DNA from: Cellulophaga sp. F20128
GTDB lineage: Bacteria > Bacteroidota > Bacteroidia > Flavobacteriales > Flavobacteriaceae
Reading direction: 5' to 3'
DNA: 64,000 nucleotides
NCBI RefSeq assembly: GCF_023015805.1
Contig: NZ_JALKBA010000014.1
Span: forward strand, 28,476-92,475
The notes under the pieces were generated by a model that had not been told where the DNA came from, made no database searches, and saw only the letters and a list, made by a program, of their open reading frames with translations. Positions 12,001 to 18,798 of the stretch are shown piece by piece (position 1 is the first letter of the stretch; each line of letters starts with the position of its first letter). The translations under genes were made by a program, and so were the position numbers.

Positions 12001-14081
12001 TCGTCTAATTTTTCCCAGTGTATGCTAGTTGCATCTGGAATGTTAATTGTTACGGGTTCAACATCGTTTAAACCACATAAGAAAATTTTTGGTAAGGGAT
12101 CGCCATCTATAGGACAAATGGTTATTTCACCTTCAACGGTATTTGAAGGGTCACTTATTAGGGTTGCGATTGGGTTTGTTTGTGTTTGTCCAAAACGTTC
12201 TACCGTAATAATTTCTTGAAAACCTTTACATGGATCTGCAACTATTTTGTCTACTATATAAGTACCAATATCATCTACTAAAAGGGTACTTAAATCATTG
12301 TCAGAATTCCCATCATTTAAAACGGTATCTGCACCATCTATTACTCCATTGTTATTTTCATCCTTATACCAGATATAATCATCAAAATTATCACCAGCAT
12401 CTAAAAGGACTTCATCACCACAGAGTTGTACGGTTCTATTATAGTCACAGTCTTCCAAATCATCCAACAAGAAGTTAGTTGCCCCTGGAGTTGTAAATCC
12501 GCAATTATCAAAATCGGTTACACTTGGGTCATCTGTTATTATGTTGTCGTTTAATACTCCTTGGTAGGTAGAATACGCAAGGTTTTGAATTAAATCGGAA
12601 CATGCGTTTATAAAATCGAAACAATTTTCTGCAACTTTTACCCGCATACGAATGCTATAGGTAGACCCACCTTCTAGTACATAATTATTTGGAATAGAAA
12701 AAAGTACAGTTCTGGTACTTGGATCATAGGTATAGCTTACACCTGAAGGGTACGTAATATGGGCTTCATCTAGGGTTACATTTAGAGGTAGAATATCTTT
12801 AATCGTATAATTATCAGCATCGTCATTCCCTACATTTTGAAAGGATAATACATATTCTAAGGTTTGTCCTAAATTTACGCCTAGGCCAGTTATGTCATTT
12901 CCTCCAATATCCTCTACCCTTTTAGATAAGTTTATGGTTGGTTCTATGATCTCTACGTCAAAAGAGGTAAAGAAAATATCGTATTTATCTCCCGTGGAAG
13001 TAGCTCTTAAGGTAGCCCCAGTTTCATCGTTGGGTATAACTGACCTTGCGGGGTTAGGAATTGTAAAAAGATCGGCATCCCATCCTAAGGTATTTATACT
13101 GTTCGGGTTTCGGGTATTTATAACCGTGTTTTCAATGGTTATATTACTATTAAAAAAGTTATTGGTTGGGTTAACTGTGTTGCCCAAAGGAGTATAGGTG
13201 GCGTTACTATTTGCTCTAATGGATAGACCATCTCCCGTAATTCTATTATCACCCTCTAAGGTACTAACACCCAATCTAGCGTTCACTGGAAAAGGGTTGG
13301 GTAAGGTTGTAAATCCAGAAACTGGAATATCAACAGATTCTCCAGAGGCTATACCGGCATAACCATCAAAAGTTGTAATGTATTTTCCAGGATAGGTTGG
13401 GTTTTCATAAACAACAACCATAGTCCATCCACCAGAAACCCCGCCAGAAGGACTCTCACCAACACTTGCTCTTATATTGGCAACTGTATATTCCCCATTA
13501 GGATCTGCTAAACCTGTAATTATAGAAGTGATATCCTTATAACAAGCATACGGACTATAGTAATCAAAATCGGTATCTCCGTAGCCATCAAAAAGGACTT
13601 CATCTGCTGAAATATCCAAATATGATCCTCCTGGAATCTTAAATTTAATATCACCAATATTACTTCTATCAGTCTCATTGGAGTATACTGCCGACCAATA
13701 TAATCCTGCATACCGAACTAAGGAACAGCTGGCATCAGGCACCGTTAATTCGGAACTACTAGAACTAAAAGTTGTATCGTCACTGTCAATATCAATGTAT
13801 TGCATGTCCCAGCTATCATTACTGGTGGAACTATTTCCGGTTTGATTATACGAATCATTTGCATCCTTTGGAATGGAAACCCATGTATAACCAGACCACC
13901 AAGAACCAGTCCAATACCCTTCATCACCTTCTCGGTTAACAATGTTGTTTGCTATAATAGTTAAATCACCACGCAAACTATTGTTATAACGCGGCTCAAA
14001 ATCGTTTTTTACTTGACCATAGGTATTTACGGTTGCAAAAAGGGTGAGGATAAATAATAAAAATCGTTTTAAAAAATTCAT
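1..14081 (-). CDS. Giant SprB-like repeat surface adhesin, 3' end outside window
   Basis: One uninterrupted frame runs from ATG at 14081 past base 1, at least 4,693 residues. I checked the frame at the start, near 8520, near 5040 and at base 3. Residues 1-23 form a signal peptide (MNFLKRFLLFILTLFATVNTYG, cut before Q). A non-repetitive N-terminal region follows, with a DUF11-like segment at about residues 375-475 (LGQTLEYVLSFQNVGNDDA). From about residue 750 on there are roughly 45 units of about 85-90 residues with recurring cores such as GGxAPYxYSIDG, LxxGxYTITVxDxNGC and TITEP, as in SprB repeats. A MAM/jelly-roll-like domain interrupts them at about residues 1825-2030. SprB-type proteins are exported by T9SS and move along the cell surface during gliding; here that role is inferred. 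It is the last gene of an operon with a PorP/SprF-family gene. The C-terminal sorting domain would lie outside the window. Confidence 0.93.
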   Translation of the reverse strand, partial: MNFLKRFLLFILTLFATVNTYGQVKNDFEPRYNNSLRGDLTIIANNIVNREGDEGYWTGSWWSGYTWVSIPKDANDSYNQTGNSSTSNDSWDMQYIDIDSDDTTFSSSSSELTVPDASCSLVRYAGLYWSAVYSNETDRSNIGDIKFKIPGGSYLDISADEVLFDGYGDTDFDYYSPYACYKDITSIITGLADPNGEYTVANIRASVGESPSGGVSGGWTMVVVYENPTYPGKYITTFDGYAGIASGESVDIPVSGFTTLPNPFPVNARLGVSTLEGDNRITGDGLSIRANSNATYTPLGNTVNPTNNFFNSNITIENTVINTRNPNSINTLGWDADLFTIPNPARSVIPNDETGATLRATSTGDKYDIFFTSFDVEIIEPTINLSKRVEDIGGNDITGLGVNLGQTLEYVLSFQNVGNDDADNYTIKDILPLNVTLDEAHITYPSGVSYTYDPSTRTVLFSIPNNYVLEGGSTYSIRMRVKVAENCFDFINACSDLIQNLAYSTYQGVLNDNIITDDPSVTDFDNCGFTTPGATNFLLDDLEDCDYNRTVQLCGDEVLLDAGDNFDDYIWYKDENNNGVIDGADTVLNDGNSDNDLSTLLVDDIGTYIVDKIVADPCKGFQEIITVERFGQTQTNPIATLISDPSNTVEGEITICPIDGDPLPKIFLCGLNDVEPVTINIPDATSIHWEKLDEASCGASVEDCANKNGTCTWTRIESGSTLLASDPGQYRVIVNYQNGCFSRFYFNVFKNPLDPMATISDIICATPGNISVTNIPANYEFQLLNAATDAVIVPFSANNGPNFSIANNGAYTVEIRQQGVVDGCLFRLEDLGVRTRDYEVNITTKDTDCSGLGEIRISAEDVEPQYYFEISQGGTTVDTYGPTDDNDYTFENLNDGVYDVTVSTDDGCTYTEEITINDVSDLAATALTTKAIDCTDGTITVTGTGGFANPGYSYAIWSKDGTDLYPTPFSLNDIPPSEFQATSDFTFDATEQGTYEFIVVDSNNCYAITNEETITIAPSITYTTTGIDESCFGANDGSYVVDITASNGYTMTYDLLNPDGSNTVNGSGNFTNLAQGNYTLTITQTNGTAVCDFDETFTIGGPTSGIGGTAVLTQDYTCLQEATIEAQNVIGGEAPYSYSIDGVNFVGPAAGAETFANLTNGTYSITIRDANLCTFVTNEITIAPLNEPTDLNFTATAPNCPTQTSDVTVTVANGTAPFNFTIIAPTAITATTITGNTGSFADLVPDTYTFMVTDAKGCTFEESFTIRPVDPINVSGSLVSNITCFDDTDGEATFTVSGFNSTYNYTITGPTTVPAGTAVNSTSIPLTNLDNGTYTITVTDTATNCTATADVVIASPTAALTLSANETQPTCTADGRVILTANGGWGSNDFTITYPDASTTFTNGTGTFNNLNQAGTYTVAVEDANGCIATASFILDASVAPTLAITPNTTCFTVGAGLELTASVTAGGDGNYQYRLNGGAYGTSAIFSGLNPGTYTIDVIDGKNCTATATITVNPELTVTAAADNITACATDTNVTITAAGGDGTNYVYAIVANGVTPTAGNFTTTNPRTVTTGAGDYDVYVRDANGTGTFCEAKIDLTIEKDAALTVSTASTNILCSGEAQSTLTITTTGGEAPYRYSINGGTNYQTTNTFPNLAAGSYSIRVRDANNCEVTDTHTITEPFTLSASAAVTALYECNPITGAEVRITNAQGGTPSYEYSFNGGTSYSTNPINYLLPGTHTLFIRDANLCTFQMIVTVDPAPAAPTFTPSISYDCDGLGEITITSSSTDFDYIYSIDGTENTPNTNNLFSDVSAGNHAITIDYISNIAPAPSNLLSENFGSGANTSISQIDPAYCYEPQNGTIAICNSVNTAINDGEYSVTQAIASPFGSWRNPNDHTGNPNGRFLAINVGGVAGVGGIIYAKRAIEVIPNRDITISTWAYNLLRSGTSGGDPTIEIQLVDGGGTVIASTATGNIPKNNNADDWHNYSVTLNPGANTNLDIVIRTNSAVTGGNDIAIDDIQAFQVPEVCATTATFDVVIEAGKAFGATVTNPKNNSCFGSTDGEFVINASNFGAGGFEYSINGGAFSAAFTTSQTVTGLSAQTYTIEVRDVDDNGCSITLTQELTQPTEVTATASITDDFTCNNTGATITAVASGGTPTYSYQLEIDGGAVVVGYQPSAIFTDVPANASGENYIVRVQDSNSCTNVVTPAITVTAPEVPTFTTTPTACYSGANDGTIQVDITSIPGNGNFQLSINGGPWVNPNNTATSHTFTGLANASYTIDVKDGFGCTAAQQTVILSPQLVVSVETVHVSSCADGSITVNATGGNGTLVYAIVPANGDPTGLFTTTNNLVVTNAMATANPAGYDVYVQDNNGISYLCSYSEEDIIVNTAAPLTVTGTANDPECYDGLGSIVATVAGGNAPYTYTLTDLTAADGIDYGVTYTNIGVTTNEFAGVGVGDYEITITDADGCSVTSITTTINNAVEITADIEPILPNDCASSVPTDYGFEFANLTTPAATLIEYSYDNGTTWNTNGIEQRGIPSGTEVYPSIRVTLASGTICQTDFPRYIIPYPLDNLDISISAIVVDCTDLEVTVQGTAGVAPYEYAYAEDPATFNPLTATWVPGGTINNVPATVPAGHGNYTWLGLTPGRTYVFYVKDATGCVRQSLENVNDLVAPLPIDITSEITPSCFGGTTGTITYTLNPITPNSHMRWEFYELGNPIPMAVSGALAPAPAQNVLYDNEISFTGLAQGEYYIEIVQSDNSTDSCRGGSENALVDQLKELEATAVATRDISCNLPGLISITGITGGGGAPYTFDVTGPVGFTALTGLTSNPIQIPVNSPAGNYTVTIIDQYGCSNTVALNSVPLTLTANPTIDNVTQDNCSAPISVTVAASSLAGNIRYALVPAGNPVPTYYLTNGGLFNNVSPGSYDVHIIDGNGCTDILTTFVVNPVLSAKAELTKLLDCTAAPDAVITIEALTGSGNYEYSISGAATVASTTLTSPFDYPATTAGVYTITVYDMDTPNSAVCNRVFTIEVPAAVTPIFTHTLTDITCNTAADGTITLYQTDNGINPLTYTITPSVGTFDATTSTFSNLPPNTYTVTATGTNGCPATIPNIVIADVDPIVIADAVVTEFGCTAGNTNNYASITVDNTAANITGGSTTYVIYEFINDNNTVATGDDVIVQSGSNNVYIETNTAGGSYTINVYDNNGCVGSIDRDIAPYDELLTATASVTADITCDPGSDGEITIAVTSSTNDVSKFEYSIDNGLSWQTTISHTNPEIFTGLEVGTHNFLVRHSDTDCIISTSATITSPDVLELDATIVSNVICFGGNDGSVEFDLHDAANVTYPNPIEYILYHDTNNTPANTGDDVQTPGSSPNGNFVINNLVAGSYYIEVKQTPDPKCTYTEAFTIAGPSAAITAATEVTAVTCLGNDGIIEVINPAGGWGDYVYYVDVAGNPAPVFPTDYVSNPKFLGLSGAAAPAGTDYQVWVADKNGCIVQLPNVNLVEPTDISATIQVNQENCTNLEGEIEVIGTIGGQGSNYTYQLIKNGIAVGSPQPTRIFSGLGAGSYTVLINDQWSCDYTTAATLLYEEINVSTTVVKPIDCTVDPGGQITVNVTGGSTNLEYEVTFPDLTTIQTQTNNAIFTGLTQIGTYSFVIRDLDTNTPICEKPVTQALVDKVDPILLASTVDNVSCFGLTDGTITANLDPATNVDPIYTYNLYDAIGTTQIGVNQTSPTFTGLAAAVYQIEVVSAKGCSIRETIEVTQPTALVISAVATEFACAPNNTVNTATITVTIEDGVTTPGTPSGTSPFLYSIDGVNFQSTNTFNVIDTGVAQTITVSVKDGNSCPQTTTVTIAPINKFTAVVTQDAAISCVGPEEITITVTDNGAATNVYTYEVLPIGNTNGTQTATPTYNTATYNLTAVGGYVFRVTDTATGCYVDTDAYTIAPYDLIKVQTTAITPVTCFGDTNGALEVTVTDATGPFTYTVLNADGTLLSPSITNTVTTNTFTISGLTGGSYYVAVKQDNAPECTEDSNIITIVSPDMPLSTVVNQTAAVTCNNDRGEIVVDPSGGYAPYDIVLTNTTTSVVFTATDVLTVTFEGLSAGNYTVSITDTSGCILNDTEVLAAATPITADITPPTTTLDCYGDSNGSVSAINVVGGQGIYQYKLNVYDATGTTITSTSGGQTSNTFNNLGAGIYTITVSDGWNCDIETIQAVITEPTDISGALIQLSELSCVDPAEIELIATGGTAPYLYSVDGVTYTAMSGGDTHRFTVNAGIYQYYVRDAFGCGDVISNQVNIDAVPTLEIILDESAAVINCNGESTASILAKGKGGLGNYSYELLDNPTSTSALQGPQTNGEFRNLAIGTYYVKVTSDGGCEVVSNAIMITEPDPLIIDLQDTTDVTCAGENDGTITVEVSGGTGEIKYAISPNLNQFDTKNVFTDLEPGTYDVIAQDENGCFITFNFTINEPTPIQLSATTTGETCTGNEDGMATVTITGGTAPYRTSLDSNDPADYVLGRVDFSGLSSGTHVILVKDANDCETNMVIEIEPGVNLKATATPIYECSTDTPTNYLEVVFEDNTTGSDVLYGLDTTDPSAMQLTSDFANMAPGDHYLFIMHANGCTETINFTVEGFDPLTLVLTNSNINEITATVTGGNPNYTFYIQGNNNGEENTFRIRETNTYTIVVEDENGCQV
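2376..2397. repeat. 22-bp perfect palindrome inside the adhesin gene
   Basis: Arms GGTATTGCCAA and TTGGCAATACC are exact reverse complements with no spacer. The site lies inside the coding frame of the giant adhesin. It may be a chance result of repetitive coding sequence; no function is assigned. Confidence 0.6.
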
Positions 14082-14163
14082 TTTATCTAATGGTTTAGGG
14101 ACTGTTTTTATGAATTTCAATTGGGGCTATTGAAAATGAAATGGTTTGTTGAAAATCTTGAGC

Positions 14164-14232
14164 TTATGCTAATGCTATACAGGTAAGAAGTATGGCAAAA
14201 AAGAGGATTATTTTTGAAAATATTGGTTTCAT
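14164..14232 (-). pseudogene. Signal-peptide-only mini-ORF (22 aa), probable remnant of a secreted protein gene
   Basis: ATG lies 5 nt after the stop of the upstream PorP/SprF gene and opens MKPIFSKIILFFAILLTCIALA, a convincing signal peptide, followed at once by TAA. The same frame continues after the stop with AQDFQQTISFSIAPIEIHKNSP and then a second TAA at about 14095. A single C-to-T change of a CAA (Gln) codon would create this stop exactly where a signal peptide end (ALA-QAQ) is expected. It could be a decayed small secreted-protein gene, or a translated leader that couples the two large genes. There is no homology evidence; the reading frame and the stop are directly visible. Confidence 0.5.
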
Positions 14233-14237
14233 CTGTC

Positions 14238-16286
14238 TTAGGTTATATGGTTGTTTGATACTCTCATGATCCACATTTTATCTTGGTATGAGCTGTTTAT
14301 TTTTGAATAATAGGAGGATAAAGCATTGTTCCATGAACCGTGCTTTTTAAGATATACATACCTGTAGTTATTTTCTGGGTTAATAAAATAACTGGCATTA
14401 AGCCCTTGGCTATTCAGTAACTTTACAAACTTTTTAGCATTATTTTCATTGGCAAACACATTTGCAATAATGTAAAAACCTGACGCTACAGCCTTAAATT
14501 TGATTGTTTTTGTTTTGGGTAAACGAGACACCACATTGTCCTTAGCAACAACATTGTTGGTTTTGTTGCTTTTTGGAAATTTGGGTGCTGGTGTATCCGT
14601 AGAGGCATATCTCTTGTCTGAATAATTGCTATTATCCACATTCATAATCCACATCATACCTTTGTAGGTATCGTTCATGTTAGAATTATGAGCAGCAACT
14701 GCTTCTTCCCAAGTATTATACTTTTCCAAGTAAACATATTTTAAACCATTGTTTGGGTTTTCTACATAGTCTGCTTTTATCCCTTTTTTATCTAATTCTG
14801 CAATAAACTTGTTTAAGTAGCCCTTGCCTTTATATACATTGGCAACCACATAATATCCTTGAGCAACACCAGCTAAGTTTTTAAATTTTCTACTTTTTAC
14901 TTTGGTTAGGTTACTCGGTTTTGATGTAGCTTGAGTGGCATTGTTGGCTGTGGCGTCTTTAACTGTAATCGGTTTTTTAACAACAGCAGTTTGACTACTT
15001 TGCTTTTGAAAGGTATCTTCTATACCAATTGGTTTTTTATTAGAGGTATCTACCAATGCTGTATTGTTATTGATAAAATACATTTTCTTAGCCTTTTTTT
15101 CTAAGTCGGGACGCTTCCCTTTGGTTTCACTACGAACCATACGCATAACCATTTCAAATCTTTTTTCTAAATCTTTTTGTCTGTTTACTTCTAATGAATC
15201 TTGTCTATACATTAGTTCTGCTAATATTGCATCATTTTCAGCTAATTTTCTTTTTAGCTCTTCAATCTTTTCGGCGGACACAACCTCATCGTTTTCTAAT
15301 AACTTGTCTTGTTCTTCCACCAAATCATCAGTGTCTTCTAACATTACTCTGTCTTCAGTTAAATTAGGAGTGAAAGCGTAGGCCAACGATATTTCATGAG
15401 TTAGACCAAAATTATCAAAATTTCCAGCAACACTTTTTTCCATAGTATACCCTAGAGACAAACGTTTGTTGAGGTTAAAACCAAGTCCGGCTGCAGCACC
15501 GTAATGATCGTCATATCCTGCTTGCAACCATCCCAATTTTGGTAAATCTAGAATAAGACTACCGCCAAGGACAATTTTATCTTCCCCAGCTTTACGAACT
15601 CTGGCCAATGGCATTAACCTACCTTCTTCTAGGATGCCAGCAGTAGTTTTAAACTGATGGGTATATTGCAAGTGTCCTGAAAATGTTTTCTCAGCAAATT
15701 CAGATACAGATTCACTAGTTTTAAGGTTGTAGTCAAATAAGTTTTCTGCGTATAAACCAACATCAAACTTACCATAAGAAAGGTTTACTCCAGGTTGAAA
15801 TTGTAATAGATTATCTTTTTGACCATTTAAAAATGGATCATCAGGGTCTGCAGCGTTTATTCTGTTCTGATCTAAACCACTTGCGTAATACGATAGGTTT
15901 GCACCAAAAGTAAAGTTGCTTTTATCGCTTAACTTCACACCATAGGCGTAATTGGCTAAAACCCCATAATTGGTTAATGTACCAGCGGTTTGTTGGTAAA
16001 CACTAATACCCAAACCAGTACGGTCATTTACACGACCACTATAGCTTAAAAAGTAATTTTGATTGTTATCAGAAAATGCTACAGATTGATTTCTATGTAA
16101 TAAGTTCACATAGGACTTGTCTTCCCGTACTGTAGAAAAAGTAGGGTTTATTAAAAACCTATTGTATTTTAATAAGTTTTGAGATGGTACATCATAAGAA
16201 AGATAAGGGTTTTCTTCCTGTGCGCTAACATTGGTCAGCACCATCGTTACTAATAAAAGAAAGTATATGTATTTAAACTTAAACAT
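14238..16286 (-). CDS. PorP/SprF-family T9SS-associated outer membrane protein with SPOR-like tail
   Basis: 682 residues. Signal peptide MFKFKYIYFLLLVTMVLTNVSAQ is followed by a PorP/SprF-type beta-barrel domain to about residue 300, recognised by NRFLINPTFSTVREDKSYVN, the R/Y-rich strands and the end LTHEISLAYAF. A charged coiled-coil linker covers about residues 315-400. The C-terminus carries two similar SPOR-like units, at about 475-550 (GYYVVANVYKGKGYLNKFIA) and 605-680 (GFYIIANVFANENNAKKFVK), each ending in MWIM-V. Family members such as SprF are needed for secretion of their partner adhesin, and they are usually only about 300 residues. SPOR domains bind denuded peptidoglycan, so this protein may anchor to the wall; that is inference. 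It lies between an Ig/CHU_C protein gene (6-nt gap) and the giant adhesin gene, which is its likely client. Confidence 0.9.
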   Translation of the reverse strand: MFKFKYIYFLLLVTMVLTNVSAQEENPYLSYDVPSQNLLKYNRFLINPTFSTVREDKSYVNLLHRNQSVAFSDNNQNYFLSYSGRVNDRTGLGISVYQQTAGTLTNYGVLANYAYGVKLSDKSNFTFGANLSYYASGLDQNRINAADPDDPFLNGQKDNLLQFQPGVNLSYGKFDVGLYAENLFDYNLKTSESVSEFAEKTFSGHLQYTHQFKTTAGILEEGRLMPLARVRKAGEDKIVLGGSLILDLPKLGWLQAGYDDHYGAAAGLGFNLNKRLSLGYTMEKSVAGNFDNFGLTHEISLAYAFTPNLTEDRVMLEDTDDLVEEQDKLLENDEVVSAEKIEELKRKLAENDAILAELMYRQDSLEVNRQKDLEKRFEMVMRMVRSETKGKRPDLEKKAKKMYFINNNTALVDTSNKKPIGIEDTFQKQSSQTAVVKKPITVKDATANNATQATSKPSNLTKVKSRKFKNLAGVAQGYYVVANVYKGKGYLNKFIAELDKKGIKADYVENPNNGLKYVYLEKYNTWEEAVAAHNSNMNDTYKGMMWIMNVDNSNYSDKRYASTDTPAPKFPKSNKTNNVVAKDNVVSRLPKTKTIKFKAVASGFYIIANVFANENNAKKFVKLLNSQGLNASYFINPENNYRYVYLKKHGSWNNALSSYYSKINSSYQDKMWIMRVSNNHIT

Positions 16287-16292
16287 TTTTAA

Positions 16293-18545
16293 TTATCTTA
16301 TTATGGTTATAGTTCCCTGTTTTTGAGAATTCTGTGCATCAATTATCTTATAGAAAAACACCATATTCTGCTTTGGAAATGACATAGATGAATTGGGCCA
16401 ATTGTTTTTATAATCTTTTTCGTTCAAGACTTCTTCTCCATTGCTGTTGTATATTATAACAGTAACATTGGCATTGTTTGAATAAGAAGTGGGCAATATC
16501 CAAAGGTCATTTTTTCCATCGCCATTAGGCGTTACTACATTGGGAACATTAAAAGTATCTTTGTAAGACACGGTAAATTGTTTTACGATATCACAGGCAT
16601 CAATTTTTGCCATAAGGGTATAGGTGCCTTCTGTAGATAGTTCTACTGAGTCGGTAGTGCTTAACTCTTCATTTGCTGCATTATACCAGGTATAAGACGT
16701 TCCACCACTTGCAGATATAGATTTAGTCTGACCTTCAACCAAGACAACAGGATCATCACTATTTAGAGTGATTAAGTCTTCATCTAAGGGAACTAGTACT
16801 ACTTCATTTGAGCGTAAAGCACAACCGTTTTTAATAACTTCAAGAACAAATGTTCCTGTTTCTATACTACTTAAGGTTTCATCGGTGCTATTAAAAGCAT
16901 TGCCATCTTTATACCAAGTAAAGGTTTCACCATTTAAGTTCGTTGATGTACTTAAAAGCACAGGGTTACTAGGGCTGCAAAATGTGTTGCTACTAGCTGT
17001 AATACTTACCGTTTCAGAGGTTAATAATTGAACAGGTATTGCATTGGAATCTATAGTACTGTAACCAGTAATTCCTCCATTTACTATATAGCTACCATTG
17101 GCACTTACATTATTTATCGTAATATTTTTAGAATTCTCTCCCGTTATTGTAACACCATCCTTTTTCCATTGGAAAGAGAAGTCATCTACTAAATCTGCAG
17201 TCACGTTGGTTTTGGAATTATCGGCGGCAATGGCGTTTATAGTTTCAACGGCTATGATTGTCGTTGTGCTTTCACAAGCCGTATAAGGGGTCGTATAATT
17301 TACAGTGATTTCAAAGGCTACTGGGGCTACAACCGTTGTTTTTTCAGAATCAATCGAATAAGGACAGCTACCACTAGCATCAGAAACACGAGCAAAGTAT
17401 TCTGCTGCCTCTGTAATAACCAAGGTATTTGCTGTTTGTCCTGCTACCTCAATACCATCTTTAAACCAAGTATATGCAGCTCCAGAATCACTACTTGTAA
17501 CTTGTAAGGTTTTATTTTTACCAGGAAGAATAACCATATTGGCTTCATTGTCCCTACTTAATGTGATATTAGCTGCAGTTGCCATTGTAATTGCTGCAGA
17601 ACGTTCTAAACAAACTCCAGCGCCATTAATCTCTACAGTGTAGTCGCCTTCAAAACTAGGGGTAGCACCGTTAACAGTATAGGTATGGTCGTCTGTAGTA
17701 GGACTGGTAATTGCAACACCATCCTTATACCAAACATAGGTTAACCCTTGTCCGGATATGTTGGCCGTAAGTGTTTCTGTTTCACTAGAACATAAACTTG
17801 TTTTAGAAGGGGAGTTAAGTGCTATCCCTAATTTAGTACCTGTGGTTACTTCAATAATGTTAGAATCTGTACTTGCAGAACCAGAGCAAATAGTACCGTA
17901 ATCTATTTGAACAGAATACATTCCTGCTGCTGTGGTTGTTAATGATGCTCCTTTTTCACTTAATAAGGTTCCGCTCTTATACCAATTATATAGGTAGGTT
18001 TCCGCATTGGGAACATTGTGTGGTGCTATAGTAACAGCAGTGCCCTCACATACTTCTAATTTACCACCTGATGGAATGTTTCCACTGCCATCTCTACTCA
18101 TTAAAATAGGTGAATTAAATTCTATATAGTACATTGAGTATGGACCAGAGGCTGGACTAACTTTTTCTGGACTCGTACTTTTTACTCGTATCTTATATTG
18201 TTCACCTCTAGTATCAGTAGGGATTGAAAAGTTGATGTTGAAATCGTAGGTTGCATTTTTATCATCAAAACTAGCAAGCTGCACAGGGCTACCAAAGTTG
18301 CCATTAGCATCGGATAATTCTAAAATAAATTTGTTATCGCTTTTAACCGCGGGTGCATTAACCCAAGAAAAATTAACCCAGTAACTGTTAAATGAGGAAG
18401 AAGCGCAGGCTGCTGTCCATCCGCTAGTACCGCCTCCGTTTGGATCGGCAATAGGTTTGGGCGCATTCAAAATTTGCGCGCTCATTTTAAATGAAAATGT
18501 AGTAAACAATAATAGTACCAATAGAGATGTAGGTATGGTTCTCAT
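16293..18545 (-). CDS. Ig-like repeat protein with T9SS type B (CHU_C) sorting domain
   Basis: I start at the ATG at 18545 (MRTIPTSLLVLLLFTTFSFKMSAQ, a clear signal peptide). An upstream in-frame ATG at 18584 would only add a charged 13-residue extension. The result is about 750 residues. Roughly seven Ig/PKD-like modules follow, each marked by a TYxWYKDG-type motif (YNWYKSG, YVWYKDG, YTWFKDG, FQWKKDG, FTWYKDG, YTWYNAA). The last 85 residues are a gliding-motility-associated C-terminal domain: NVVTPNGDGKNDLW, then VIIYNSNGEEV and FFYKIIDAQNSQKQGTITI. That domain directs export and surface anchoring through T9SS. It is the first gene of the adhesin operon and is likely a surface or adhesion partner of the two genes behind it. 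The exact ligand cannot be told. Confidence 0.9.
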   Translation of the reverse strand: MRTIPTSLLVLLLFTTFSFKMSAQILNAPKPIADPNGGGTSGWTAACASSSFNSYWVNFSWVNAPAVKSDNKFILELSDANGNFGSPVQLASFDDKNATYDFNINFSIPTDTRGEQYKIRVKSTSPEKVSPASGPYSMYYIEFNSPILMSRDGSGNIPSGGKLEVCEGTAVTIAPHNVPNAETYLYNWYKSGTLLSEKGASLTTTAAGMYSVQIDYGTICSGSASTDSNIIEVTTGTKLGIALNSPSKTSLCSSETETLTANISGQGLTYVWYKDGVAITSPTTDDHTYTVNGATPSFEGDYTVEINGAGVCLERSAAITMATAANITLSRDNEANMVILPGKNKTLQVTSSDSGAAYTWFKDGIEVAGQTANTLVITEAAEYFARVSDASGSCPYSIDSEKTTVVAPVAFEITVNYTTPYTACESTTTIIAVETINAIAADNSKTNVTADLVDDFSFQWKKDGVTITGENSKNITINNVSANGSYIVNGGITGYSTIDSNAIPVQLLTSETVSITASSNTFCSPSNPVLLSTSTNLNGETFTWYKDGNAFNSTDETLSSIETGTFVLEVIKNGCALRSNEVVLVPLDEDLITLNSDDPVVLVEGQTKSISASGGTSYTWYNAANEELSTTDSVELSTEGTYTLMAKIDACDIVKQFTVSYKDTFNVPNVVTPNGDGKNDLWILPTSYSNNANVTVIIYNSNGEEVLNEKDYKNNWPNSSMSFPKQNMVFFYKIIDAQNSQKQGTITIIR

Positions 18546-18765
18546 AGTAAAGTGTTTTGTAACTATTTTATTGTCTGGGGACATAGTTCGTTAGATTAAT
18601 CTTTAAGTTCGTTAGAGTTTGGATAAGTGGGAGCTTATCTTTTTCTATAACAAATATGGTTGTTTATAAGTTGTTCATAAATTTATTGTTGTAGTACTGA
18701 TTAAATATGTTGTGAAATTGCTTTTATTGTATGCTGCCCTATATTTAAGGGTGCTAGAATTAATC

Positions 18766-18781
18766 TATTTTTGTACCTTTG
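18766..18781 (+). promoter_or_regulatory. Tandem flavobacterial -7 elements upstream of glnS
   Basis: TATTTTTG (18766-18773) directly followed by TACCTTTG (18774-18781); both fit TAnnTTTG. The glnS ATG is 17 nt downstream. No clear -33 TTG box at standard spacing was seen. Confidence 0.45.
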
Positions 18782-18798
18782 CCGTCTAATTTCACCCT

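Noticed and set aside
15064..15381. Plus-strand frames over the adhesin and SprF-like genes (this and many between 775 and 17286)
   Set aside because: They are opposite-strand shadows of well-supported minus-strand proteins, with Ser/Val/Thr-rich compositions that mirror the repeats.
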